Shown here one piece after another: positions 8,537 through 17,156 of a DNA stretch of 41,478 nucleotides. The first letter of the stretch is position 1; each line of letters starts with the position of its first letter. The DNA is from Myxococcota bacterium. GTDB lineage: Bacteria > Myxococcota_A > UBA796 > CAJQPC01. A program made the translations under genes and the position numbers. Below the pieces are notes generated by a model, which was given only the letters and a program-made list of their open reading frames with translations, did no database searches and was not told the DNA's origin. The DNA lies in the NCBI GenBank assembly GCA_023150845.1, contig JAKLKD010000028.1:1-41478 (forward strand), in the 5' to 3' direction.

Positions 8537-9030
8537 GAGCCCTTCGTCTGGAAGTCGCTCACGGCGCCTCGGAAGTCGCGCCAGGCGGCCTCAAAGGGCT
8601 CCCCGGGCGGGGCGATGAGCACCATGTCGTAGACGCAGTGGTCCTTCTTGAGCACCGTGACGCCGACCTCAACCTCGACGCCGTCGAGCTGGCCGCGGCG
8701 CCGGGCGGTGTAGGCCTCGCGCCCGGCCAAGGAGTGCGTCTCCTCAAAGACCAGCTCCTCATCGGCGATGCCGACGGTGAGGTGCTTCGCGAGATCCCGC
8801 AGGGGGCCGTCCTCAAAGCGGTCGGCGCAGTTGGAGTCGCCGTAGACCGTGGCGCGCAGAGACTCGTTGTACCAGGCCATGTCGGCGCCGCCAGGGCGCA
8901 CGCTGCGCCAGCCGTCGCCGGGATCGCCGAGCGTGTAGCGCCCCTCCATCCGCCGCGCCTGCCGCCCCGCGCAGCCGACGCCGAGCAGCGCGGTGAGGCA
9001 GATAGCGATGAGGTGCGCCCGCTTCATCAT
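8533..9030 (-). CDS. Uncharacterised lipoprotein in the MlaFE cluster
   Basis: The protein has 165 residues. A signal peptide with the lipobox LGVGC (Cys20) predicts a lipoprotein. The mature part is soluble, with one WRSVRPGGADMAWYNE segment and three scattered cysteines, and it resembles small myxococcal proteins of unknown function. I do not recognise an MCE, MlaC or MlaA motif. It sits between the ABC ATPase gene and mlaE with ATGA overlaps on both sides (9027-9030 and 8533-8536), so it very likely works with one of them, perhaps as a periplasmic adaptor. That role is inference from position only. Confidence 0.8.
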   Translation of the reverse strand: MMKRAHLIAICLTALLGVGCAGRQARRMEGRYTLGDPGDGWRSVRPGGADMAWYNESLRATVYGDSNCADRFEDGPLRDLAKHLTVGIADEELVFEETHSLAGREAYTARRRGQLDGVEVEVGVTVLKKDHCVYDMVLIAPPGEPFEAAWRDFRGAVSDFQTKGS

Positions 9031-9791
9031 CCTTTGATCTCCTGCTCCACGTCGCTCTGCTCGTTGAGGATGCGCAAGAAGACCTCCTCGAGGTCTCGTG
9101 CGCCTTCGCCGAACCCTGCTCTTATCTCATCATAAGTTCCTTGGGCCACGATTCGCCCGCGGTTGATGATCCCCAGGCGGTCACAGACCTCCTGGGCCAC
9201 GTCGAGGGAGTGCGTACACAAGAACACCGTGCGGCCGGAGCGGGCGATCTCGCGGAACACGTCCTTGATCTGCTTCGCGCCGCGGGGGTCGAGGCCCACC
9301 ATGGGCTCATCCACGATGAGCAGCTTGGGCTCGTGCAGGAGCGCCGCCGAGAGCGAGAGCCGCTGCTTCATGCCGTGGGAGAAGCCCTCGATGAGCCGGT
9401 CGCCGAACTCCGTGAGCCCATGAAAGGCCAAGAGCTCCTCGCCCCGGGCCCGGGCGACCTCGGGATCCACGCCGAAGAGGCCGCCGACGAAGGAGAGGAG
9501 CTCCCGGGCGGTGAGCTTCTCGTACAGGTAGGGCCGGTCGGGGACGTAGCCGATGCGCGCCTTGGCCGCGACGGGGTCGGCGACCATGTCGATGCCGTCG
9601 ATGAAGACCTTGCCTTCAGTCGGCGGCAGCACCCCGGAGAGGATGCGGATGGTCGTCGTCTTGCCCGCGCCGTTCGGGCCCAAGAAGCCGAAGATCTCCC
9701 CGGGCTTCACGTGCAGGTTCAGGGGATGCAGGGCCTGGAAGCCCCCATAGCGTTTGGCGACACCTTCGATGCGGATCACGACACGCTCCAT
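9027..9791 (-). CDS. ABC transporter ATPase (ABC-2/CcmA-like)
   Basis: The 254-residue ATPase starts at the ATG at 9791. The frame is open upstream to 9902, but that part is arginine-rich and overlaps the preceding gene. Walker A is GPNGAGKT (38-45), the signature segment is FSHGMKQRLSLSAALLHEP, Walker B is LLIVDEPMVGLDPRG and the H-loop is LCTHSLD. The long DRPYLYEKLTARE segment and the C-terminal LEEVFLRIL fit ABC-2-type export ATPases. No matching ABC-2 permease is encoded beside it: upstream is a transglutaminase gene and downstream are a lipoprotein gene and mlaE. Its partner is either elsewhere or unusual. Confidence 0.88.
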   Translation of the reverse strand: MERVVIRIEGVAKRYGGFQALHPLNLHVKPGEIFGFLGPNGAGKTTTIRILSGVLPPTEGKVFIDGIDMVADPVAAKARIGYVPDRPYLYEKLTARELLSFVGGLFGVDPEVARARGEELLAFHGLTEFGDRLIEGFSHGMKQRLSLSAALLHEPKLLIVDEPMVGLDPRGAKQIKDVFREIARSGRTVFLCTHSLDVAQEVCDRLGIINRGRIVAQGTYDEIRAGFGEGARDLEEVFLRILNEQSDVEQEIKG

Positions 9792-9828
9792 CCGTCCTGG
9801 GCGGGCGGGTGAGGGGAAGACGACGCGC

Positions 9829-11319
9829 TCAGCGCGCCTCGATGAGCCTGAAGCCGAGGCGCCCCATGACGCCCATGATCTCGATCTGGCGGTCGAGGTC
9901 ACCCTCGACGAGCTTGACGTGGGTGGCGTCGGCGGGGAACTGGCCGAAGGTGGGGTCTACGGCCACCCAGCCCGCGGCGCCCAAGTAAACCTCGGGCCAG
10001 GCGTGGTAGTAGAACGCGCCTTTGGCGCCGATGCGGTCGGAGAAAACCACACCCGCGGCGATGCGCGCGGGGATGCCCGCGGCCCGGGCCAAGGCGACGT
10101 AGAGCGCGGTGTGCTCGTTGCAGTCGCCTTGGCGGGTGTGCAGCACCTCCAGGGCGTTCGGCACGCCGATGGTCGGCGCCTTCTCGACGTAGTTGAAGAC
10201 CCAGTCGTTGAGCAGCCGCGCCGCGACGACCCGATCGGCCTCTTGGCCAACAAGCTCCTTCGCCTTCTCGCGCAGCTCGGGGTGGGTCACGGGCAAGAAG
10301 GGCGTCGAGGCCAAGCTCTCGGCGAAGGCGGCGTCGGCCTCCTCTCGGGCGAGGCCGCTGGGGAGCTCGGCGAGGAGCGGCGCCATCACCCGCACCTCGG
10401 CGCCCTCGACGGTCTGATACGGCGGGCCGTTGGGCACGCGGGTGGGCTCAACGCCCAAGATCTCCATGATGACCACCCTGCGGCTCCGCGGATCCTTGAG
10501 CTCGCCGTCGAGCTTCACCGCCGAGAGCGAGATGATGTCTACGGGCTCAGCGCCCGACGGCATCTCTTGGGCCTCGGCGGCGGTCTGCCGCACCATGGAC
10601 ATGCCCAGGGCGCTCTCTTCGCGGAGGATCTCACCCTTGGTGTTCACGAGCACCCGGGTCGTCGCCTCGCCGAAGCTGCGCTCCAGCCAGTAGGCCTCCT
10701 CGCCGTCGCTCGTGAGCTCCACATCGACGACCTTCACGGTCATCACGTCTTGGGTGAGGCTCACCGGGTCAAAGTAGGGCACGTCGAAGCGCTGGCCGAC
10801 GCGCACCTCGGTCTGCCGGGCGAACCAGGCGGGCAGGCTCAGGCTCATCTGGGGCGGCGCCACGATGGGCAGCTCCACCCGCTGGGCCTCTCCGGCCTGG
10901 AAGACCTCCATGACGATGAGCTTGTCTTGGACCTCGCCGCGCACGGCGATGCGGACGGGGTCTGAAGACATCAAGAAGTCGAAGCGGCGCAGGGTGAGGT
11001 CCTTGTCCATGACCGCGTTGCCCGCGGTGACGACCTGCTTGATCTGGCCGAAGGCCGCCAAGGTGAAGGCCGAGCGGTGCCGCATGAGCACCCCGCCATC
11101 GACGGTGGGGGTCTCGGAGTTGACCGCGTACCCCACCTTCTGACCGTCGAAGAAGATGCCCATCCACACCTCTTGGCTCTCGCCGGTCACGAGCGCCGCG
11201 GGGTCGATGGGGATCAGCGCGCCGCGCTCCGCGTCCTGGGAGACGAGCGCCGCCGCGAGCCCGAGCCAGATCACCACCGCGCTGGCCTCCAGCGCGGTGA
11301 GCCAGGAGGATTTGAGCAT
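9829..11319 (-). CDS. Membrane-anchored transglutaminase-like protein
   Basis: The protein has 496 residues. The ATG at 11319 has GGAGAA upstream at good spacing; an in-frame start at 11373 would skip this site. An N-terminal hydrophobic segment (about 8-28) is a signal anchor or signal peptide. The middle 300 residues are mostly beta-rich and unassigned. The C-terminal 100 residues are a transglutaminase-like cysteine-protease core with the triad C400 (GDCNEH), H439 (YHAWPEV) and D455 (AVDPTFGQ). In bacteria such domains act as peptidases or amidases rather than protein cross-linkers, probably in the periplasm here. It is first in the minus-strand unit leading to mlaEF and is divergent from the PP2C genes. 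Confidence 0.87.
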   Translation of the reverse strand: MLKSSWLTALEASAVVIWLGLAAALVSQDAERGALIPIDPAALVTGESQEVWMGIFFDGQKVGYAVNSETPTVDGGVLMRHRSAFTLAAFGQIKQVVTAGNAVMDKDLTLRRFDFLMSSDPVRIAVRGEVQDKLIVMEVFQAGEAQRVELPIVAPPQMSLSLPAWFARQTEVRVGQRFDVPYFDPVSLTQDVMTVKVVDVELTSDGEEAYWLERSFGEATTRVLVNTKGEILREESALGMSMVRQTAAEAQEMPSGAEPVDIISLSAVKLDGELKDPRSRRVVIMEILGVEPTRVPNGPPYQTVEGAEVRVMAPLLAELPSGLAREEADAAFAESLASTPFLPVTHPELREKAKELVGQEADRVVAARLLNDWVFNYVEKAPTIGVPNALEVLHTRQGDCNEHTALYVALARAAGIPARIAAGVVFSDRIGAKGAFYYHAWPEVYLGAAGWVAVDPTFGQFPADATHVKLVEGDLDRQIEIMGVMGRLGFRLIEAR

Positions 11320-11389
11320 TCGTTTTCTCCAGGGCGGGCAGCCAGCCCCGCCCGGATCAGATAACATCGCCATCGTACCCGGAGAGGCG

Positions 11390-12610
11390 ATGCAGGTCGC
11401 GTTTCACTCGGTCTCTGACGCCGCGATCGCGGACGCTCCGTCGTCCGCGGTGGCGCTCCATGACGTCGAGCTGGGCCTCGCGGCCACGGCTACGGCGGCG
11501 GTCCAAGGCTCGCTCTTGGAGCGTGATCTCGGCGCCGTCGCCTGCCAGCTCGTGCTCGACACGATGCGCGCGCACCTCACCCTTAACCGTGATCTCCGCG
11601 AGGAGCATCGGCGCGCGCCGTCCGAGGTGACCCGCCATGCGCTCCTGGGGATGCTCCGCACCGCCTTCTCCGTCGCCTCCCGCGAGGCTTACGCCTTGGC
11701 GCGGCGGCGCCGGGTCGAGCTCTGGGTGTCTTTAGACGCCGTGCTCATCGTCGAGGGCGACGCCTTCATCGGCCACGCGGGCGACGGCTGCGTGCAGCTC
11801 GTGCGGAAGGGCCTCGTGCACCGGCTCACCCCGGACACCCCCGAGGAGCCCATCGACCTCCCCGGCGGCCACGGACGGCCCCAGCACGCCTTGGGCCCCG
11901 CGACTCACGTGCAGTCCGACGCCATTCACCTCACGCTCTCCAGCGGCGACCGCCTCCTCGTCTGCTCGCCGCACCTCCACCGCGCCGTGGACGACCTCCG
12001 CGTGCGTGAGGCCGGCTCCGACCCGCTGCCCGACGGCGTCACCGCCCGCCTCGTCGGCACCGCCCGGGGCAACGGCGCGCGGCACGACCTCGCCGTCACC
12101 ATCATCGACCTCGGCTTCGACCCCGCCCGGGGCCTCGCGGCGAGCGGCGGCCGCCTCCAGACCCTCGCCCGCATCCCGCTCTTCGCGTACTGCACCGAGC
12201 GGGAGCTCCTGGGCATCGCCGGGGTCACCCGCCCGGTGCGTTTCCGCGCGGGCCAGCGGGTGTTCTCCGAGGGCGACCCCGGTCAGGCGATGTACCTCGT
12301 CGTCGTCGGCCAGGTCGCCGTGCTCAAGGAGAACCGCGAGATCATCCGGCTCGGCACCGGCGCCAACTTCGGCGAGATGTCGCTTCTGGATGAGCCACAG
12401 CGCAGCGCCACGGTGCAGGCCGTGGACGACACCGAGCTCCTGGTGATCACCCGGGACGCCTTCTTCTCTCTGCTCAAGCGTGACCCGACCCTGGCGGTGA
12501 AGGTCCTCTGGAACATGCTGCTGCGGATCTCCGCCAACCTGCGCGCCACCTCAGAGGCCCTCGCGCAAGCGACGGGACGCGCCAAGAACCCCGAAGGCCA
12601 CAACGGATGA
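11390..12610 (+). CDS. Degenerate PP2C-like domain fused to cyclic-nucleotide-binding domain
   Basis: The protein has 406 residues. The ATG has GGAGAGG at 11381-11387. Residues 1 to about 250 follow the PP2C fold in outline (AVLIVEGDAFIGHAGDGCVQL), but the catalytic metal motifs are missing: there is no SDxGxxRxxNED near the N-terminus and no DGMGG. Only the GDG element is kept, and the usual SDG is CSPHL. It is probably a pseudophosphatase. Residues of about 270-385 are a cNMP-binding domain with the cassette NFGEMSLLDEPQRSATVQA, which keeps Glu and Arg. It is coupled by ATGA to the active-looking homologue at 12607, so it may regulate or scaffold that protein. A -10-like TAACAT lies at 11362-11367. 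Confidence 0.82.
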   Translation: MQVAFHSVSDAAIADAPSSAVALHDVELGLAATATAAVQGSLLERDLGAVACQLVLDTMRAHLTLNRDLREEHRRAPSEVTRHALLGMLRTAFSVASREAYALARRRRVELWVSLDAVLIVEGDAFIGHAGDGCVQLVRKGLVHRLTPDTPEEPIDLPGGHGRPQHALGPATHVQSDAIHLTLSSGDRLLVCSPHLHRAVDDLRVREAGSDPLPDGVTARLVGTARGNGARHDLAVTIIDLGFDPARGLAASGGRLQTLARIPLFAYCTERELLGIAGVTRPVRFRAGQRVFSEGDPGQAMYLVVVGQVAVLKENREIIRLGTGANFGEMSLLDEPQRSATVQAVDDTELLVITRDAFFSLLKRDPTLAVKVLWNMLLRISANLRATSEALAQATGRAKNPEGHNG

Positions 12611-13884
12611 GTGAGCGCGAGCTGATGGTGCAGGCCTGGGCGACGTCCGACCCGGGCCGCGTACGGAAGCACAACGAAGACTCCTGGCTCATCGAGCCCG
12701 AGCTCGGCCTCTATATCGTCTGCGACGGTATGGGCGGCTTCAAGCGGGGCGACGTCGCCTCGGGGCTGGCCTGCTCGGTGATGCGTGAGACCATCGCCGC
12801 GGGCAAACGTTCGCTCACCTTACACAAGGCCCAGCGCAGCGCGGCCACGACGGCTGCGGTCGAGGCGCTGCTGCGAAACGCCGTGCAGCGCGCCTGTGAG
12901 GAGATCTACCAGGCCTCCAGCGCCCTGACCGGCGACGGCGGGCGCATGGGCACCACCCTCGACGCCGTGCTCCTCGTCGGAAACCAAGCCTTCACGGCCC
13001 ATGTCGGCGACGGCCGCATCTACCTCATCCGCCAAGGTGAGGCCCACCAGGTCACTGAGGATCACTCCTTGGTGCAGCAGCAGGTGCGTGAGGGCCTGCT
13101 CACCCCGGACCAGGCCCGGAAGGCCCGGAACAAGAACGTCATCACCCGCGCCTTGGGCGTGTTCCCCTCCGTGCTCGTCGACCTCCTCAGCGTCGATCTC
13201 GGCCCCGGCGACGCGCTGCTGTTGTGCTCCGACGGCCTGCACAACTACCTCGGCGCGGAGGACCTCCTCGGCCCCGTCGCCACGGGCAACGGCGGCACTG
13301 AAGAGCTCGTGGGCATGGCCAACCAGCGCGGCGGCCGCGACAACATCACCTGCCTCGTGCTCGCCGCCCGGGGCCCCGCCGAGGGCAACGCCCTGCCGAG
13401 CTCGGCCCCGGCGGAGCACATCGACGTGCTGCGCCGCTGCGATCTCTTCTCCTTCTGCACCTACCGCGAGCTCGTGCAGGTCGCCGCGGTCTGCCAGGCC
13501 CGCGAGGTGCCCGCCGAGACCGTGCTCTTTAAGGAGGAGGACCTCGGCCGCGAGTGCTACATCCTCCAGAGCGGCGTCGTCGAGGTGCTGCGCGGCGGCG
13601 TCTCCTTGGCGACCTTGGAGCCCCCGGCCTACTTCGGCGAGATGGCGTTCATCGACTCGCCCCGGCGCAGCGCCACGGTCATCACGAAGGAGCGCAGCCG
13701 CTTCTTGGTGCTCTCCCGCAACGACTTCTTACGCCTCACCCGCCAAGACAGCACCTTGGCGACGAAGCTCATGTGGCGCCTCTTGCACCACCTCGCCCGC
13801 ATGGTGCGCCAGACGAACACCTTGGTGATCTCTGGCACGGCGACGATGGAGCTGGACGACGACTCGGTGAGCGAGCTCAAGTGA
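12607..13884 (+). CDS. PP2C-type Ser/Thr phosphatase fused to cyclic-nucleotide-binding domain
   Basis: The protein has 425 residues. The PP2C motifs are intact: SDPGRVRKHNED (14-25), VCDGMGG (D40, G41), AHVGDGRIYLIR, TEDHSLV, LLLCSDGLHNYL and GRDNITCLVL. These bind the two catalytic metals and remove phosphate from Ser/Thr proteins. From about residue 280 there is a cNMP-binding domain (YFGEMAFIDSPRRSATV) with the Glu and Arg that contact cyclic nucleotide in CAP-type domains. The linkage suggests phosphatase activity controlled by cAMP, cGMP or another ligand. It starts inside the stop of the degenerate paralogue upstream (ATGA). Confidence 0.93.
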   Translation: MSERELMVQAWATSDPGRVRKHNEDSWLIEPELGLYIVCDGMGGFKRGDVASGLACSVMRETIAAGKRSLTLHKAQRSAATTAAVEALLRNAVQRACEEIYQASSALTGDGGRMGTTLDAVLLVGNQAFTAHVGDGRIYLIRQGEAHQVTEDHSLVQQQVREGLLTPDQARKARNKNVITRALGVFPSVLVDLLSVDLGPGDALLLCSDGLHNYLGAEDLLGPVATGNGGTEELVGMANQRGGRDNITCLVLAARGPAEGNALPSSAPAEHIDVLRRCDLFSFCTYRELVQVAAVCQAREVPAETVLFKEEDLGRECYILQSGVVEVLRGGVSLATLEPPAYFGEMAFIDSPRRSATVITKERSRFLVLSRNDFLRLTRQDSTLATKLMWRLLHHLARMVRQTNTLVISGTATMELDDDSVSELK

Positions 13885-13901
13885 GCCCGCCGGCCCGCGC
13901 C

Positions 13902-14648
13902 TCAGCGCAGGCCGGTGAAGAAGCGCTCCGTGCGCAGCTCGCCGAGGTAGGGGATCTCCCCCTTGCAGGCGTCGTGGGAGAACCACACGCCGAAGGCTTT
14001 GCCCTTCACGTTCTCCCGGGGGACCGTGCCCCAGACCCGGGAGTCCGCGCTGTTGTCGCGGTTGTCGCCCATGACGAAGAGCTCGCCCGGGGGCACGGTG
14101 AAGGGGCCGTAGTCGGCGAGGCGGCGCAAGGAGCGTGAGTTGAGCAAGAGGTGCTCGATGTCGCCGATACGCTCGACGAAGAGGTCGGCCTCCTCTTCGC
14201 GGCAGGAGTCGTCCACGAAGGTGAAGGTCTCCTGGAGCTGGCGTGTGGCCTCGGCCCCGTTGAGGAAGATGACGTTGTCCCGGACCTCGACGGTGTCGCC
14301 GGGCAGCGCGATGACGCGCTTGATGTAGTCGAGCTTTGGGTCTGGGGGGTAACGGAAGACGATGATGTCGCCGCGCTCGGGCTCGCCGAGGGGCATCACC
14401 TCGATGTCCGTGAAGGGGACCCGCAGGCCGTAGCTGAACTTCGAGACGATGATGTGGTCCCCGATCTCTAAGGTCGGCACCATCGAGCCCGAGGGGATAC
14501 GGAAGGGCTCGGCGATCGCGGAGCGCACGACGAAGACGAGGGCCAGGGGCGGTCCCCAGGTCCAGAACAGGTCTTTCAGCCAGTTGATCACTGGGTTTCC
14601 TTGGCGGTTGTTCTCGTCGTAGGCGAGCACGTCGTGGGGATTGGCCAT
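13902..14648 (-). CDS. lepB: Signal peptidase I
   Basis: The protein has 248 residues. A single N-terminal membrane segment (about 29-46) is followed by the catalytic Ser55 in PSGSMVPTL and the general-base Lys110 in DYIKRVIALPGD. The conserved GDNRDNSADSRVWG box follows, and the C-terminal half is periplasmic. It cleaves Sec and Tat signal peptides at the inner membrane. I chose ATG 14648 with GGAAAG just upstream; an in-frame ATG 36 bases earlier would add an unneeded charged extension. Between Lys110 and the GDNRD box there is a longer insertion with several acidic residues, common in proteobacterial LepB. Confidence 0.95.
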   Translation of the reverse strand: MANPHDVLAYDENNRQGNPVINWLKDLFWTWGPPLALVFVVRSAIAEPFRIPSGSMVPTLEIGDHIIVSKFSYGLRVPFTDIEVMPLGEPERGDIIVFRYPPDPKLDYIKRVIALPGDTVEVRDNVIFLNGAEATRQLQETFTFVDDSCREEEADLFVERIGDIEHLLLNSRSLRRLADYGPFTVPPGELFVMGDNRDNSADSRVWGTVPRENVKGKAFGVWFSHDACKGEIPYLGELRTERFFTGLR

Positions 14649-14729
14649 TGCTTTCCGCTCGTCAGTTCGGTGTCGGCATAACATTCATTTCACCAAGACG
14701 CCGCGCGCCTAAAGGTCCCCGGTCGTCGC

Positions 14730-14747
14730 CGCCTCCTGCGGGAGGCG
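14730..14747 (+). other. Short GC hairpin in the leader of the NUDIX gene
   Basis: CGCCTCC and GGAGGCG form a 7-bp stem around the tetraloop TGCG, about 50 bases before the ATG of the NUDIX gene. No T-tract follows, so it is not a standard terminator. In this GC-rich background a stem of this size could be chance, so a role in translation or as a terminator for neither gene is only a possibility. Confidence 0.3.
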
Positions 14748-14797
14748 CCCGCCCCGAAGGCCCCGCCCGGCCCCCTCTCTCGCCCCTCGAGTCGTTC

Positions 14798-15406
14798 ATG
14801 TCCCAACGTCCGCTCAGCCACCTCAGCGCCGTGCTCAACCCCGTCGATGAGCCTGTGCCGGAGGACGCGGGGCTGCGCCGAGCCTCCGTCGCCCTGGTGC
14901 TACACCCCAGCGACGACGGCCCCCAGCTCCTCATGATCCGCCGGGCCGAGCGTGAGGGGGATCCCTGGAGCGGGCACATGGCCTTCCCCGGCGGCCGGGA
15001 GGAGTCTGGCGACGGCCACCCCCGGCGCACGGCGATCCGCGAGACCCAAGAGGAGCTGGGCCTCGACCTCGCCGACGACGCGGCCTTGGGCACCCTGGAG
15101 CCCGTCGTCACGCCGAGCTTCGGGCGCTCACCGAAGCTCATCGTGCGGCCCTGGGTCTTCGGGCTCTCCGCGCCCGCGCCGCTCACGCCGAACGTCGAGG
15201 TCGCGGCCACGCAGTGGTTCGCCTTGGAGCGTTTTCTGCGCGGCGAGGGCCGGGACACCTTCGCTTATGACTACCACGGCCAGTCCATCGAGCTGCCCTG
15301 CGTGCGCCTCGACGGCAGCTTCATCTGGGGCATGTCCTTACGCATCATCGACGACCTCACCGAGCGCCTCATCGGCGTGCGCCCGCCCGAGGAGCGCCTC
15401 TGGTGA
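14798..15406 (+). CDS. NUDIX hydrolase, CoA-pyrophosphatase type
   Basis: The protein has 202 residues. HMAFPGGREESG and RRTAIRETQEELGLD make the Nudix box, in which REtqEElG is intact. The preceding LLMIRRAEREGDPWSGHMAF matches the NudL/NUDT7 style (LxxRsxxLxxHxGqxxFPGG), so coenzyme A or its derivatives are the likely substrate, cleaved to phosphopantetheine and ADP. The position of the first Glu of the box is taken by a GDG turn, as is seen in NudL-type enzymes. The ATG has no clear Shine-Dalgarno sequence. It is divergent from lepB and 8 bp short of the convergent radical SAM gene. Confidence 0.9.
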   Translation: MSQRPLSHLSAVLNPVDEPVPEDAGLRRASVALVLHPSDDGPQLLMIRRAEREGDPWSGHMAFPGGREESGDGHPRRTAIRETQEELGLDLADDAALGTLEPVVTPSFGRSPKLIVRPWVFGLSAPAPLTPNVEVAATQWFALERFLRGEGRDTFAYDYHGQSIELPCVRLDGSFIWGMSLRIIDDLTERLIGVRPPEERLW

Positions 15407-15414
15407 GCCCGGCC

Positions 15415-17022
15415 TCAGAGCCGCGCCTGCTGGGCCTCGCTCCCCCAGCGGGTGAGGGCGCGTAAGGCCCCGAAGCCGAGCCGGTGCCCCGGGCCCACGT
15501 CGAGGGTCTCGCGCTGGAACCGGAGGAGCTCGGCCCGCGTCGCCGGGTCGTAGCGCAGCATGCCCTGGAAGAACATGCCCGCGTTGAGCCCCAGGCCCTC
15601 GGCCATGATCCAGCGGGTGAGGGCGTCGGCCTGGTCGATGGCCTGCAGGGTGTCCATCGTGCGGTGGCGCCAGGCCGGGAAGCTGCTCGACGGGTCGCGG
15701 TCGGTGATGAGGTCGTGCTCGGCGCGGCTCTCCGCCGAGAGGATGGGCACCCGGGGCGACTTCGTCGAGAACGGCGCCACGAAGAAGAAGTCCGGCGGCG
15801 CCCGCTTCACCAAGGCGCGGGTCTCGGCGAGGCTACGCTCGGTCTCCCCGGGGAAACCGACGATGAGCGTGATCACCGTGGTGAGGCCCTCGTCCCGGCA
15901 GACCTGCAGCGCCCGGGCGTTGATCTCCGGCGTCGTACGTTTGTTCATGTTGCGCAGGATCTCCGCGCTGCCGGACTCCACGCCGATCTGCACCTGCCGA
16001 CAGCCCGCCTCCCGCAGGCGCCGCACTCGGACGGGGTCGGTGAGGTCGTCGGCCCGGGCGTAACAAAGCCACTCCACGGGGCGACCGGCGGCGATGAGGC
16101 GCTCCAGCAGCTCATCCAGGCGCCGCGGCGGCAGGGTGAACAGGCTGTCCAGGCACGAGATCCACCGCGCCCCACGCTCGGCGGCGATGGCCCAGTCCTC
16201 GGCGACCCGGGCGGCGCTGCGCAGGCGGAAGCGGTTGTCGTCGAAGAGGAAGGGGTAGTTGCAGAAGGCGCAGCGGTAGGGGCAGCCGCGCACGGACTCG
16301 TAGTGGATGAAGGGGAAGGCCCGGCCGCGCAGGCGCTCGGCGACGCGCCAGTCGGGGCTCGGCCAGTCGTCGAGGCTGCGGGAGGGCATGGGCCCGGCGC
16401 GGAGCACGGCGCCGTCCGCGGAGACGCGGCCGCCCTCTGGGGGCTTAAGCGCAACGAAGCCGCCCCGCGCCCAGGCGACCAGCGCCGGGACGAGGCGCTC
16501 GCCGTCCCCGGCGGCGGCGAGGTCTACCCCCGGCACGCTCGGCCAGGCGTCGATGAGCATCGAGACCAAGGCCCCGCCGACGACGACGCGGTTGTGGGGG
16601 CGCTTCACGAGGGAGGCGAGGGGGGAGAGCTCGCTGAGGTCCCGCAGCAGGGTCGTCGAGGCGAGCACCAGGGGGCAGCGGCCCAGGCGGGCCTCCGTCG
16701 CCGCCGGGTCGGCGCAGACCTCACTCCAGGTGGTGACCTCCACCTCCACCCCCTCCGCCTCCAGGAGCGAGGCCAAGGACACCTCGGTCAGCTCGGGCAC
16801 CCCCGTCGCCGGGTCATCCCCCAAGAGGCGCCGCACGGCCTCCGGGGCGCCGCTCACCCGGCCACGCATCGCCGCGTAGCGGTCGGCGAGCATGACCTTC
16901 AGGCGCAGGTCCAGCCACACCCCCGCCGAGGCTCGCGAGGCGCGCCATTGCTTCTGCAGCGCCTCCCACGGCGTCTCTGCGGCGGGCTCGAACAGGCCGC
17001 CGGTGATCACGAGCGCGCGCAT
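15415..17022 (-). CDS. B12-binding-type radical SAM protein
   Basis: The protein has 535 residues. Residues of about 80-190 resemble a B12-binding domain (VVVGGALVSMLIDAWP, DLAAAGDGERLVPAL) but lack the DxHxxG His, so cobalamin may bind base-off or not at all. Cys247, Cys251 and Cys254 in GCPYRCAFC form the radical-SAM [4Fe-4S] site. IGVESGSAEILRNMNKRTTP and VGFPGETERSLAETR are the usual downstream SAM-barrel motifs. The family includes methylases, cyclases and hopanoid enzymes, so no substrate is called. It stands alone between convergent and divergent neighbours. The start ATG lies at the divergent intergenic region shared with the gene at 17157. Confidence 0.88.
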   Translation of the reverse strand: MRALVITGGLFEPAAETPWEALQKQWRASRASAGVWLDLRLKVMLADRYAAMRGRVSGAPEAVRRLLGDDPATGVPELTEVSLASLLEAEGVEVEVTTWSEVCADPAATEARLGRCPLVLASTTLLRDLSELSPLASLVKRPHNRVVVGGALVSMLIDAWPSVPGVDLAAAGDGERLVPALVAWARGGFVALKPPEGGRVSADGAVLRAGPMPSRSLDDWPSPDWRVAERLRGRAFPFIHYESVRGCPYRCAFCNYPFLFDDNRFRLRSAARVAEDWAIAAERGARWISCLDSLFTLPPRRLDELLERLIAAGRPVEWLCYARADDLTDPVRVRRLREAGCRQVQIGVESGSAEILRNMNKRTTPEINARALQVCRDEGLTTVITLIVGFPGETERSLAETRALVKRAPPDFFFVAPFSTKSPRVPILSAESRAEHDLITDRDPSSSFPAWRHRTMDTLQAIDQADALTRWIMAEGLGLNAGMFFQGMLRYDPATRAELLRFQRETLDVGPGHRLGFGALRALTRWGSEAQQARL

Positions 17023-17063
17023 CTCGCGAGTTAATCCGGTGAAATCGGGGCGTTGAAACTTTG

Positions 17064-17077
17064 GAATCTCGGGATTC
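17064..17077. promoter_or_regulatory. Palindrome GAATC-TCGG-GATTC in the divergent intergenic region
   Basis: A perfect 5-bp inverted repeat with a 4-bp spacer lies between the divergent radical SAM gene (start 17022) and the lipoprotein gene (start 17157). Position and symmetry would suit an operator, but a repeat this short can occur by chance and no second copy was noticed in the window. Confidence 0.3.
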
Positions 17078-17126
17078 GAGTCTTTATGACGGGGTCGATG
17101 CCCAAGGGGCCCCGCGGGCAGAGGGC

Positions 17127-17132
17127 TATACT
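17127..17132 (+). promoter_or_regulatory. Candidate -10 box TATACT
   Basis: TATACT sits 24 bp before the ATG at 17157, in the most AT-rich part of this gap, and matches the TAnnnT pattern of a housekeeping -10 box. No convincing -35 box is found 16-18 bp upstream, so this is a tentative call. Confidence 0.35.
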
Positions 17133-17156
17133 AACGCCAGCCACACGGAGACACCT

